A DNA stretch of 64,000 bases from UBA11986 sp031402435 (GTDB lineage Bacteria; Bacteroidota; Ignavibacteria; UBA10030; UBA6906), in contig JANNSJ010000038.1 of NCBI GenBank assembly GCA_031402435.1, positions 1 to 64,000 on the forward strand. Reading direction: 5' to 3'. Each line of letters opens with the position of its first letter. Positions within the stretch are counted from its first letter, which is position 1. Below, in pieces: positions 44,059-52,657 of the stretch. A program made the translations under genes and the position numbers. The notes under the pieces are model-generated. The model was given only the letters and a program-made list of their open reading frames with translations. It searched no databases and was not told the DNA's origin.

Positions 44059-44907
44059 ATGAAACACATCATCCGTTCGGTAATACTGTTAGCATTCGTT
44101 TCGCTCGCAGCGAGTATTCGAACGGCTGCCCAACCTTGTGCACTCCCGGTAACGAAAACATGGATTGCCATCTCTAATGCAACCGGATATAAGGATACCC
44201 TTTGGTTTGGGTTTGATTCGACAGCTATGTGCGGTGAGGATCCGGGTTTGTGCGAGATTTCCCTGGCAGAACCATGTGGCGCGCCATCGACCATTTTATG
44301 TGTTTGGTGGAGCAGCCCTTGCTGGCCAGGCAGCTCCGGAGACCCTTTGTGGCGCTATGATTTCAGAAGATACGTGAGCAGGACCGACGTTGACACACAT
44401 AGAATCGGATTTCAACCTGGCGAGGCAGGATATCCGTTAACTTTTCGTTGGGATAGACAAGTTATTGGCTCACTGAGTGACAGTACTGTTCTTACCTATT
44501 TCAGCGGCGGGACCTATCGCCAACGAATGGACTTGAGCGATTCCCTTGTCATCACAGATGAGCCCATTTTTCAACTACGACTTTTCCGGTATGGACAACA
44601 ATTAACCACAACATACGTTGACGGAGTAAACAAGAGGCTGCCGAGCAACTTCGTACTCTCTCAGAACTACCCCAACCCGTTCAATCCGAGCACGAGAATA
44701 AGCTATCAACTGACAGCAAATAGCTTTGTCAGTCTCAAAGTACTCAACCTGCTTGGACAGGAAGTCGCAACGTTGGTAACAGCTGAACAAGAACCGGGCG
44801 AGCATTCGGGGGAATGGAACGCTGATGGGCTTCCGAGCGGTGTGTACATCTATCGACTGACAACAGCAGGTGCAACAACTGCGAAGAAGATGCTTCTTCT
44901 CAGATAA
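44059..44907 (+). CDS. Secreted protein (shared N-domain plus T9SS sorting domain)
   Basis: The 282-residue protein starts at ATG 44059, directly before a signal peptide (SVILLAFVSLAASIRTAAQ); the frame is open from 44026. Residues about 27-190 share the N-domain of the previous gene: a DTLWFGFDSTAMCGEDP segment aligned to its YFGILPQADPCINSQD, and THRIGFQPGEAGYPLTFRW aligned to its DTFRVNIFPGV part. The GWN domain is replaced by a sorting domain (LSQNYPNPFNPSTR to KKMLLLR). The stop lies 8 bases before the convergent priA. Confidence 0.8.
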   Translation: MKHIIRSVILLAFVSLAASIRTAAQPCALPVTKTWIAISNATGYKDTLWFGFDSTAMCGEDPGLCEISLAEPCGAPSTILCVWWSSPCWPGSSGDPLWRYDFRRYVSRTDVDTHRIGFQPGEAGYPLTFRWDRQVIGSLSDSTVLTYFSGGTYRQRMDLSDSLVITDEPIFQLRLFRYGQQLTTTYVDGVNKRLPSNFVLSQNYPNPFNPSTRISYQLTANSFVSLKVLNLLGQEVATLVTAEQEPGEHSGEWNADGLPSGVYIYRLTTAGATTAKKMLLLR

Positions 44908-44915
44908 CCATAACC

Positions 44916-47450
44916 CTACATCAGTCCTGCCGGATCGACGTCAATCGTCAGTCGCACGGAGCTCTTTGCTGATTGTTCGTACGCAACCATCGCCTTCCGC
45001 AACGCTGCACGCAGATGCGCCCCCGATGGATCCGTTGCCTTTGGACTCTTGATGATGATATGCCACCGGTACCGGTTATTGATCTTCGCAATCACTGCCG
45101 GTGCGGGACCGAGCACTGTGAATGTCCCATTTGACGCTGTGAGCAGCTTTGCAAATCGCTCGGAATGTTTTTGCACTTCCGTCTCGTTCGGCCCTTTCGT
45201 CTCAACCAGTGCGAGACGTGAGAAGGGCGGATATTCAAGTTCCTTCCGCTCTTCCATTTCCTCTTCGAAGAACTTCTTCACATCGTGGTCAACGACATGC
45301 TTGAGTGTGTAGTGATCGGGCTGTTGAGTCTGTATGATGACCTCGCCAAGCAAGTCACTTCGCCCGGCTCGCCCCGCTACTTGCGTCAAGAGTTGGAACG
45401 TTCGTTCTGACGAGCGAAAATCCGGCAGCAGCAACTGCGTATCTGCCGAGATAACACCCACAAGCGTGACCCGCGGGAAATCCAAACCCTTTGCCACCAT
45501 CTGTGTACCGAGCAGAATGTCTGCCTCGCCATCCCCAAACTTCCTCAGGATGCGGTCGTGCGCACCTTTGCGCGACGTGGTATCAAGGTCCATCCTGAGA
45601 ATGCGGGCGTGAGGAAAAAGGGTTGCTAGCTCTTCTTCCACCCGTTGCGTGCCTATGCCGTGCAATTGAAGACTTGCACCCTTGCACTGCGGACATTGGA
45701 CGTGCTGCTGCCTGACCAACCCGCAGTAATGACACCGGAGATGTTTTTTTGCAAGATGATACGTGAGAGTGATGCTGCAGTTCTCGCACATCTCCGAATA
45801 CCCGCAATCAGAACACACCACAAACGGAGCGAACCCTCTCCTGTTTTGCAGCAGGATGATTCCTTCCTTCTTCTTCAGGCGATCTTCTATTCTCTGCTTC
45901 AAGACATCCGACACCGATGAGAGTTTGAAGTCTTTCAGCTTGATTCTCTGATCGTCGGGAAGGGACTCCTTCATTGCCGCGTACGCACGCTTCCTTTCCT
46001 GCGTCATATCCACGATCTCGATTGCCGGCATCGGCACCTGATCGATGCGATACGGCATGGAGAGGAGTGAGTATTTCCCGTTCATTGCATTGTGGTACGA
46101 TTCAGCGGAAGGCGTTGCCGAACCGAGCACAACAACGGCATTGCTGTGCGCACCACGAACGATTGCCACGTCGCGGGCATTGTACCGCGGCGAGGAATCG
46201 AACTGCTTGTACGATGCTTCGTGCTCTTCATCGACGACAATCAAACCGAGATTGCTCAACGGCGCAAACACAGCCGACCGCGGCCCGATGACAATCCTGT
46301 ATGTCCCTCTCAATGCCAGTCGCCATACATCGTACCGCTCGCCTGCGGACATCCTGCTGTGTACGACCGCAACCTGATCCGCAAAATGACTCTTGAACCG
46401 CCGCACAATCTGCGGCGTGAGGGAGATTTCAGGAACAAGAACAATCACCGTCTTCCCCTGACTCAGACAATGCCGGATCGCCTCGATATACACTTGAGTC
46501 TTTCCGCTTCCCGTCACACCATGAAGCAGAAAGGTCCGGGTGACTGCGTCATCGATTGCAGTTGAGAGAGAATGCAGGATGGTCTTCTGATTAGCGTTGA
46601 GGGTGATGCGAAGAGTTTGTTCTTCCGTACCGAAATCCTGTGCACGATTAACTTCGCGCTTTACTATTGGCACCAAGCCCGAACTGACAAATCCCTTCAG
46701 CATCGGCAAAGTAACTCCCGACTTCTTTAATAAATCTGAAACTGATACTTCCGGGGAGTGTTGTTCCTTCAACAGCCGCAGCGCCTCAAGCAGTTGGAGG
46801 CCTTTTTTTTTGCGTGGTGAAATATCCCTGAGTGCGACATCGAGAAGCGCAGAGTCCACAGACTCAACGAGGACATATTCCTTCAGCTTTACCTTCTGCT
46901 GCTGACGGGAAACCATCTCCTCCGTCATCACCATGCCTGCCAGTTCCATTTCATTGAGCACGGCGTTGATGTTCTTCAATCCCAACTTCTTCTTGATCTC
47001 CGCAGATGACGTTGGACCATTATCAGCCAGAAATTGCAACAGCTTGGCCCTTTTCGGTGCCTGCGATTTCAAATCCTTGATGGTTTGCGGGAGATCGGCA
47101 AGGGACAGAGGTGTTCGAACCATCCGTTTGCTTGCTGTAAATCCCTGCGGGAGAGCGGCTTTCAGGACTTCTCCGAGAGGGGCAAAGTAATACTCCGCAA
47201 TCCATCTGCACAGGTCAAGCAGCTCCCGGGAGACAACGGGCTGCGCATCGATGACATCATTGATGGGTTTGATACCTTTGACGGAAGATGAAGCAGGCAG
47301 ATCAACAATAAGGCCTGTGACATACTTTCTGCCGAATGGAACAATTGCGCGCGCGCCGGGAACAGCGAGGTGCTGGAGATCGGACGGAACGAGGTACGTG
47401 AATGTTTTATCGACTGCGAGAGGCAGGGCGACATCAACGAACTGAGGCAT
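44916..47450 (-). CDS. priA: Replication restart helicase PriA
   Basis: The 844-residue helicase reloads the replisome at stalled forks. It has the N-terminal DNA-binding domain (VDVALPLAVDKTFTYLVP), Walker A GVTGSGKTQVYIEAI, the DEEH Walker B in LIVVDEEHEASYKQF, and RRGFAPFVVCSDCGYSEMCENC with further pairs CHYCG and CPQCKG, giving the zinc-binding cysteines. Later motifs VGVISADTQLLLPDFRSSER and TQVAGRAGR are typical. The length is slightly longer than in E. coli because of insertions in the N-terminal half. Confidence 0.95.
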   Translation of the reverse strand: MPQFVDVALPLAVDKTFTYLVPSDLQHLAVPGARAIVPFGRKYVTGLIVDLPASSSVKGIKPINDVIDAQPVVSRELLDLCRWIAEYYFAPLGEVLKAALPQGFTASKRMVRTPLSLADLPQTIKDLKSQAPKRAKLLQFLADNGPTSSAEIKKKLGLKNINAVLNEMELAGMVMTEEMVSRQQQKVKLKEYVLVESVDSALLDVALRDISPRKKKGLQLLEALRLLKEQHSPEVSVSDLLKKSGVTLPMLKGFVSSGLVPIVKREVNRAQDFGTEEQTLRITLNANQKTILHSLSTAIDDAVTRTFLLHGVTGSGKTQVYIEAIRHCLSQGKTVIVLVPEISLTPQIVRRFKSHFADQVAVVHSRMSAGERYDVWRLALRGTYRIVIGPRSAVFAPLSNLGLIVVDEEHEASYKQFDSSPRYNARDVAIVRGAHSNAVVVLGSATPSAESYHNAMNGKYSLLSMPYRIDQVPMPAIEIVDMTQERKRAYAAMKESLPDDQRIKLKDFKLSSVSDVLKQRIEDRLKKKEGIILLQNRRGFAPFVVCSDCGYSEMCENCSITLTYHLAKKHLRCHYCGLVRQQHVQCPQCKGASLQLHGIGTQRVEEELATLFPHARILRMDLDTTSRKGAHDRILRKFGDGEADILLGTQMVAKGLDFPRVTLVGVISADTQLLLPDFRSSERTFQLLTQVAGRAGRSDLLGEVIIQTQQPDHYTLKHVVDHDVKKFFEEEMEERKELEYPPFSRLALVETKGPNETEVQKHSERFAKLLTASNGTFTVLGPAPAVIAKINNRYRWHIIIKSPKATDPSGAHLRAALRKAMVAYEQSAKSSVRLTIDVDPAGLM

Positions 47451-47555
47451 GGGGAAATATCGAGAAAAGGTGCGTGAAGGTCAATGAATTGCTGGGCAAA
47501 ATTCCTTGCACGAAAAACGGTAGAACTTGCCAACAAATAGTTGTAGCTTGAACCC

Positions 47556-48125
47556 ATGAAGATGCCGGCCCACAGTGAAATGATAGCCGCAATGCAGAAC
47601 GATGACTCCCGGTATAACGGGAAGTTCTTCGTGTGCGTGAAGAGCACGGGAATCTACTGTCTCCCCTCCTGCAAAGCGAAACGACCTCTTCTCAAGAATG
47701 TGAAATTCCATGCAACACGTGAGGAAGCGATCAGGGATGGGTTCAGAGGATGCAAGCGGTGCAAATCGGAGTTCTATCCTGATGTGGCGCCTGACTGGCT
47801 TGGACCGTTACTCACGCTCATGCGTAGTCGGACCCACACGAGAATTACGGAGAAAGAACTTGCCAACAGGGCGGGCGTGGATATCTCCACCATCCGGCGG
47901 TATTTCAAATCGTACCTGAATACAACACCCACGACAATGCATCGAAACATCCGGCTCGAACACGCCCACTCTCTCCTGAAACGTGGCTCCGATTATTTGA
48001 CCGCTGTATATGATACAGGTTTTGAATCGCCAAGCGGGTTTCGCGAAGCATTTGTAAAACGCTACGGCTATCCCCCTTCCACTCGCAAGCTTAGAGAAAT
48101 GGTTGCAGGGAACAATCCCTTGTAA
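47556..48125 (+). CDS. Ada-type DNA methylation sensor (AdaN zinc domain plus AraC HTH)
   Basis: The 189-residue protein has the zinc-thiolate domain of Ada: FFVCVKSTGIYCLPSCKAKRP plus GFRGCKRCKSEF supply the four cysteines, one of which repairs methyl phosphotriesters and activates the protein. Residues about 85-185 are an AraC helix-turn-helix (LANRAGVDISTIRRYFKSYL, VYDTGFESPSGFREAF). It lacks the C-terminal methyltransferase domain of full Ada; that function is encoded 0.9 kb downstream. It should act as a transcription activator of the repair genes (family knowledge plus inference). Confidence 0.87.
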   Translation: MKMPAHSEMIAAMQNDDSRYNGKFFVCVKSTGIYCLPSCKAKRPLLKNVKFHATREEAIRDGFRGCKRCKSEFYPDVAPDWLGPLLTLMRSRTHTRITEKELANRAGVDISTIRRYFKSYLNTTPTTMHRNIRLEHAHSLLKRGSDYLTAVYDTGFESPSGFREAFVKRYGYPPSTRKLREMVAGNNPL

Positions 48126-48167
48126 CAAGACAGCAAAGTACACGAATCATCTCACCACAAAACAACA

Positions 48168-49001
48168 ATGGAAAACGACATGAACGCAAGCAACAATCAG
48201 GAATATGCGCTGGGCACCAATGAAGCCGAAATCGTAAGACTTGGTATGCAGCACAAACTCTGGAGCGCGACTGCGTTTGCGATTTGGGAACGGGCAGGAA
48301 TCTCAGCAGGCAAGACTGTGCTCGACATCGGTTGCGGGCCAGGATACACAAGCGCTGATCTTGCCGGAGTTGTCACATCAAAAGGGAAGGTGATTGCGAT
48401 CGACGAATCTCCCAGGTTCATTGAGCATCTGCAGCAGCGTCAACAGTTGCTCGGCGAGGTTTCCATCGACGCCCGTGTTGGCGATGTGCAGCAACTTGAT
48501 TTACCTGCCGGGAGCATTGACGCGGCATATCAGCGCTGGGTACTTTGTTTTGTGAATGACCCCGAAGCGGTAATTCGTGGAGTGGCACGGGCATTGAAAC
48601 CCGGTGGCGCATTTGCTATTCAAGAGTACATGCACTATGAGGGAATCCTGCTTGCACCGGAAAGCAAGGCATTTAATCGCTTCGTGACCGTCGTCGCCGA
48701 TGCGTGGAACTTTCGCGGCGGCAACTCAAATGTCGGCATGGTGCTGCCCAGCTTGCTCGTAAAGCACGGCTTGATACCGAGGGAAATCCGTCCCCTTCAC
48801 CGCATTGCACGTCCGCAATCGCAGCTCTGGACGTGGCCTACGATCTTCATAAACACCTACGCACCGAAACTTGTCGAGGAAGGTAAACTGACACCGAGGG
48901 AACATGACGCCCTTGTTCAGGATTGGGCAGCGCGGTCAAACGATCCGGGCGCATTTTTCTGCTCGCCGCCGATGATTGAGATTATCGCTGTGAAGCAGTA
49001 A
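48168..49001 (+). CDS. Class I SAM-dependent methyltransferase
   Basis: The 277-residue protein has SAM-binding motif I VLDIGCGPGYTS, the acidic loop VIAIDESPRF and VARALKPGGAFAIQEYMHYEG at motif III. It resembles the UbiE/COQ5-like small-molecule methyltransferases. It sits between the two halves of an Ada system, after 42 bases and before 56 bases, so it may be part of an alkylation-response operon, which would be unusual. An in-frame ATG at 48180 is an alternative start. Confidence 0.82.
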   Translation: MENDMNASNNQEYALGTNEAEIVRLGMQHKLWSATAFAIWERAGISAGKTVLDIGCGPGYTSADLAGVVTSKGKVIAIDESPRFIEHLQQRQQLLGEVSIDARVGDVQQLDLPAGSIDAAYQRWVLCFVNDPEAVIRGVARALKPGGAFAIQEYMHYEGILLAPESKAFNRFVTVVADAWNFRGGNSNVGMVLPSLLVKHGLIPREIRPLHRIARPQSQLWTWPTIFINTYAPKLVEEGKLTPREHDALVQDWAARSNDPGAFFCSPPMIEIIAVKQ

Positions 49002-49057
49002 CACATGAAACAAATGTTGAGCACCTTGATATTTTAGGAGGAGGGTCAATCGAACAG

Positions 49058-49600
49058 GTGACGTACAAAATCGTGCAAAGCCCCATCGGAGAGTTCATTG
49101 CCGGAGCAACTCCTCGGGGTTGCTGTCTCTTCGAGTTTTATGATCGTGGGGGGTTGGATAAAATCAAAGCCCGCATTCTGAAACGATACCGACGTGAAAT
49201 GACTCCCGGATCAGATCCGATTCTGGACCAGGCAGAAGGAGAGATTCAAGAATATTTTCAAGGGCAAAGGCAGACCTTCTCCATTCCTCTTGACATCAAA
49301 GGAACACCGTTCGAGAAATCGGTATGGGATCAACTGATGAGAATACCGTACGGCGAAACGCGTTCTTACGGCGCTATTGCGGCGATGCTTGGCCAGCCCG
49401 GTGCAGCCCGTGCCGTCGGACGCGCGAATGGAGCGAACTACATTCCGGTGATCATTCCATGTCACCGCGTGATTGAGGCCAATGGAAATCTCAGAGGGTT
49501 CGGAGGTGGACTTTGGAGGAAACAATACTTGCTTGATCTGGAGAAGAGGTCCCGTTCAGGGGCAATGCGGACGGTCAGTGAAGAGGCGTTACTTGTTTGA
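49058..49600 (+). CDS. ogt: Methylated-DNA--protein-cysteine methyltransferase
   Basis: The 180-residue enzyme repairs O6-methylguanine by transferring the methyl group to its own cysteine in VIIPCHRVIEANG. The helix-turn-helix QLMRIPYGETRSYGAIAAML and the RAVGRANG arginine finger region are intact. The start is probably GTG 49058; a strong AGGAGGAGG lies about 12 bases upstream, slightly further than usual. It completes the split Ada system with the AdaN-AraC gene at 47556. Confidence 0.92.
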   Translation: MTYKIVQSPIGEFIAGATPRGCCLFEFYDRGGLDKIKARILKRYRREMTPGSDPILDQAEGEIQEYFQGQRQTFSIPLDIKGTPFEKSVWDQLMRIPYGETRSYGAIAAMLGQPGAARAVGRANGANYIPVIIPCHRVIEANGNLRGFGGGLWRKQYLLDLEKRSRSGAMRTVSEEALLV

Positions 49601-50041
49601 AATGGTATATTGTGTTTTGAATTGTGGTATCTGAATGGGGTTCCATGCAGGATATACCTTCGCACACTTCATCCTTCCGTCAACAAACAGAATGCACTTC
49701 ACGAGATGCATCCTGTCGTTGTGCAACGCAATCGTATGGACAGGGGCCTCCTGTTTTGCGAAATGATAGACAGATTGCAAGGAATCCGATTCAAGGTCAT
49801 GCACGCGCATTTCAACAACGCCCTTGGTAAACACAGCAAACCACAGAAATTCCTTGTCAGGATATGGATTGGTGCAGCTCGTAAAAAAGACCTTGGCGCT
49901 GTCTTCAAAGTGTACCTGCTCCATTGCCCGTGACTCGTTCACATCTTCGTAGTCGGAAGAACCGAACACGAGCGTCTTGCAAGAGGCGACAAGCAAGGCA
50001 CAGAGGAGGATCAGCCAGAGAGCAATCGTTGTGGTTTTCAT
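49589..50041 (-). CDS. Small lipoprotein, function unknown
   Basis: The 150-residue protein has a lipoprotein signal (IALWLILLCALLVASC, lipobox cysteine at about residue 21). The mature part reads as a mix of strands (VHFEDSAKVFFTSC, EFLWFAVFTKGVVEMRV) with further cysteines. No family is recognised. ATG 50041 starts exactly at the signal; the frame runs on upstream but includes unlikely sequence. Its end overlaps the 3' end of the ogt gene by 12 bases on the opposite strand. Confidence 0.65.
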   Translation of the reverse strand: MKTTTIALWLILLCALLVASCKTLVFGSSDYEDVNESRAMEQVHFEDSAKVFFTSCTNPYPDKEFLWFAVFTKGVVEMRVHDLESDSLQSVYHFAKQEAPVHTIALHNDRMHLVKCILFVDGRMKCAKVYPAWNPIQIPQFKTQYTISNK

Positions 50042-50108
50042 TACCACCCAATCTAAGAAAAGAACCGCGAAGGGCAAGCAAATTGTGATGAAGTACTCGA
50101 TCCGTGGG

Positions 50109-51200
50109 TCATTCCGGTACGACAACCGGTTCCCGCTCCAACGTAATCCCGAATCGCTCCCGCACTCCCCGCTGAATGCGGGATGCAAGGTCAAGTAATT
50201 CCCTTGACGTGCCCGTGTAGTTTACAAGCGCCAGTGAATGGTTCTGCGAAACGCCAACTCCGCCCAATCGAAACCCTTTTGTAAAGCCTGCGTTCTCGAC
50301 AAGCCAGGCCGCTGGAATCTTTAGATCGTTTCCTGTTGGAAAAGTGGGAATTGTATCCTCGTTGCCCAGCTCCTTCCAGCGCATCTGTACATTGGCAAAT
50401 TGCTCTTTCGAGAGAACGGGATTGGTGAAGAATGAGCCGACCGAACGGGAATGTGGATCAGCGGGATCAACAACCATGGATTTGCGACGGCGGAGGGTGA
50501 GCACTGCATCTCGAACGGCCCGCAAGACCGGCTCGCCGACACCAAGTGTGGCTAGGTCTACCGATGATGCAATGAACTTCGCCAGTTCAGGATAACGAAT
50601 CTCGGGACGTCCATTCTTGCGAAGGCGGAACGTTACTTCTGTAACAATAAACCTGTCGGCGTCGCCCGACTTGAACCTGCTCTGGCGATATCCGAAGCGA
50701 CATTCCTGATTTGTGAACGCAACACTTGCAAGCGTTTGCCTGTCGATTGCCTTCACCGACTCGACAGTATCCCCTACTTCCTGTCCGTATGCACCGACAT
50801 TTTGGATCGGTGTTGCGCCGACGAGGCCCGGGATACCTGAGAGACACTCAACTCCTGCAAGGTTCTTCACGATGCACTGCTCAACGAAGGGGTCCCATTC
50901 TTCTCCAGCAGCAACAGCAACGAAAACAGAATCCCCCTCTTCTCTGAACGATATCCCCTTCAACTCAATGCGGACGACAAGTCCATTGAAGCCCTCATCC
51001 GCAAAGACCACATTACTTCCGCCACCGAGCACGTGCACGCACAGTCCCTGCTGTGTTGCAATACGCAATGCTTCATGCACTTGATCAAATGTCCGGCATG
51101 AGGCAAAGGAGCGCGCTTCCCCTCCAAGCTTGATTGTGGTGAATGGGGAAAGAGGAACGCCGTGTTGGATGTGGAGAGAAGTAATTGGTTCGGGAGTCAT
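50109..51200 (-). CDS. murB: UDP-N-acetylenolpyruvoylglucosamine reductase
   Basis: The 363-residue FAD enzyme makes UDP-MurNAc in peptidoglycan synthesis. FAD motifs are VLGGGSNVVFADEGF and CLSGIPGLVGATPIQNVGAYGQEV; GYRQSRFK and the catalytic serine in SVGSFFTNPVL follow. The overall arrangement and length point to the E. coli (type I) class. ATG 51200 overlaps the stop of the cupin gene; the longer upstream frame encodes part of that gene in another frame and is not used. The gene is isolated from other cell-wall genes. Confidence 0.93.
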   Translation of the reverse strand: MTPEPITSLHIQHGVPLSPFTTIKLGGEARSFASCRTFDQVHEALRIATQQGLCVHVLGGGSNVVFADEGFNGLVVRIELKGISFREEGDSVFVAVAAGEEWDPFVEQCIVKNLAGVECLSGIPGLVGATPIQNVGAYGQEVGDTVESVKAIDRQTLASVAFTNQECRFGYRQSRFKSGDADRFIVTEVTFRLRKNGRPEIRYPELAKFIASSVDLATLGVGEPVLRAVRDAVLTLRRRKSMVVDPADPHSRSVGSFFTNPVLSKEQFANVQMRWKELGNEDTIPTFPTGNDLKIPAAWLVENAGFTKGFRLGGVGVSQNHSLALVNYTGTSRELLDLASRIQRGVRERFGITLEREPVVVPE

Positions 51201-51562
51201 GCAGGATCCCGGTGAACCGCTTCGATGGAAAACGCCGGAAGGCATACGGCAATGTACTCGGCGCCTTCCTCTCCCGGCGAGCCGTACCTGACCCATTCCC
51301 CTGCACGCAAAATAATCGCCTGACCTGCCTGCACATCAATGGAGCCCGCGGCATGTTCAACACGAAGCATGCCCTTGAGAACCACAGTATATTCATCGAA
51401 CTCCGGCTTCTGTCCCGGTTCCACCCAGCCCGAAGGGCTGCGCATACGGGCAATACTCACCCCCGACGTTTTTGAGTTCACACGACCGATGAACTCCTCG
51501 ATGATCTTCAGCTTATTGCCGGCTGCTTGTATGATGCTGGGGGATGGAATGGGTATGGGCAT
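51197..51562 (-). CDS. Cupin-domain protein
   Basis: The 121-residue cupin has its first motif in WVEPGQKPEFDEYTVVLKGMLRV and the second in GQAIILRAGEWVRYGSPGEEGAEYIAVCLPAF. Histidines usually found at the metal site are scarce, so it may not bind metal in the normal way. ATG 51562 was chosen because GAGG precedes it; the frame is open from 51598. The stop overlaps the murB start (ATGA-type), so the two are translationally coupled. Role unknown. Confidence 0.77.
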   Translation of the reverse strand: MPIPIPSPSIIQAAGNKLKIIEEFIGRVNSKTSGVSIARMRSPSGWVEPGQKPEFDEYTVVLKGMLRVEHAAGSIDVQAGQAIILRAGEWVRYGSPGEEGAEYIAVCLPAFSIEAVHRDPA

Positions 51563-51631
51563 TGCATGAATCCTCTGATTAAAATCCAAAATCGCCAAAT
51601 CTCAAACTCGATGTTTCAGAAGCCCTGGCTC

Positions 51632-51659
51632 TTGCCATCCTACGGGAAAAGTATATCTT
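51632..51659 (+). promoter_or_regulatory. Candidate promoter for the CPBP-family gene
   Basis: TTGCCA (51632-51637) and TATCTT (51654-51659) are 16 bases apart and lie 28 bases before ATG 51688. The boxes are nearly the same as those at 15498-15526. Confidence 0.45.
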
Positions 51660-51687
51660 AAGCAAGCTCAATAATCAAAGACAGGCC

Positions 51688-52644
51688 ATGAAAACCATCA
51701 TTTCATACGTGAAAGAGTTTCTCCACGAACAGTGGAATCCCGGATACTTTGCAATGGTCGGCAGCATACTGGCGGTACTCTTCTTCTTCAACTATCAATT
51801 CGACCTTGAAAGAACCATAACGAGCAAGCTCTCATTTCCCGTTGAGCACATTGCGTTCTATTTTGTATTCTACTTCATCCCATATGTGCTGACCCACGTA
51901 GCCTACGCAATCACGAAACGGGATCCAGGCATGCTACTTGACCGGAGATTCTGGGGGTTGAGCGTGTTTGCGTTCATCGCACTTGCAACGTACATTGCCC
52001 TCCATGATGGCCCTTGGTATCTGCTGAAGACTCAACCGGCGCTCTTCGCTTCCGTGCCCGGACAATTCCAAGCCATCGTTGCTCGTTGCGCCAGCAACAT
52101 CCTCCCACTTACTCTAATGGGGATTCCCATTCTGGGATACTGGTGGAAGGTGGACCGAAATACTATGCCGCTTTATGGGTTCAACGCCAGGACGATCAAC
52201 CTCAGCCCTTACTTTCTTATCCTGCTCTTCCTCGTGCCGCTGGTCGTGGCCGCATCATTCACGCCGGATTTCCAGCATGCCTACCCGCGCTACAAGTTCG
52301 GGTTCCCCAATCATGTTGACATCGGGACGCAACGCCTGGTGATTGGTGTGTTTGAACTGTGTTATGGGGCGGACTTTATATTCGTGGAGTTCTTCTTCCG
52401 GGGATTCATGGTGCTCGCATTTGCGCGTTTGCTCGGATCAAAAGCCATCATCCCGATGGTTGTGGTGTACGCCCTGATTCATTTTGAAAAGCCTCTGCTC
52501 GAAGCGCTAAGTTCGATCATTGGCGGGCTCGCGCTCGGAGTGATCTCTTACAGAACGAAGTCGATTTATGGCGGGATCATCCTCCATCTCGGCATCGCGT
52601 TCATGATGGAGATTGTGGGAACGTTGCAGATGGTGATGCGGTGA
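51688..52644 (+). CDS. CPBP-family membrane protein (Abi-like protease)
   Basis: The 318-residue integral membrane protein belongs to the CAAX-protease/bacteriocin-processing (Abi) family. There are eight or so hydrophobic segments. Motif 1 appears as DFIFVEFFFRGFMVLAF, with VE instead of the common EE; motif 2 histidine is in VVYALIHFEKPLLEAL and the last conserved part is IYGGIILHLGIAF. One of the two motif-1 glutamates is replaced by valine, so proteolytic activity is uncertain. It converges on the TMEM175 gene with a gap of 13 bases. Confidence 0.8.
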   Translation: MKTIISYVKEFLHEQWNPGYFAMVGSILAVLFFFNYQFDLERTITSKLSFPVEHIAFYFVFYFIPYVLTHVAYAITKRDPGMLLDRRFWGLSVFAFIALATYIALHDGPWYLLKTQPALFASVPGQFQAIVARCASNILPLTLMGIPILGYWWKVDRNTMPLYGFNARTINLSPYFLILLFLVPLVVAASFTPDFQHAYPRYKFGFPNHVDIGTQRLVIGVFELCYGADFIFVEFFFRGFMVLAFARLLGSKAIIPMVVVYALIHFEKPLLEALSSIIGGLALGVISYRTKSIYGGIILHLGIAFMMEIVGTLQMVMR

Positions 52645-52657
52645 TTGAATCGTAGTG

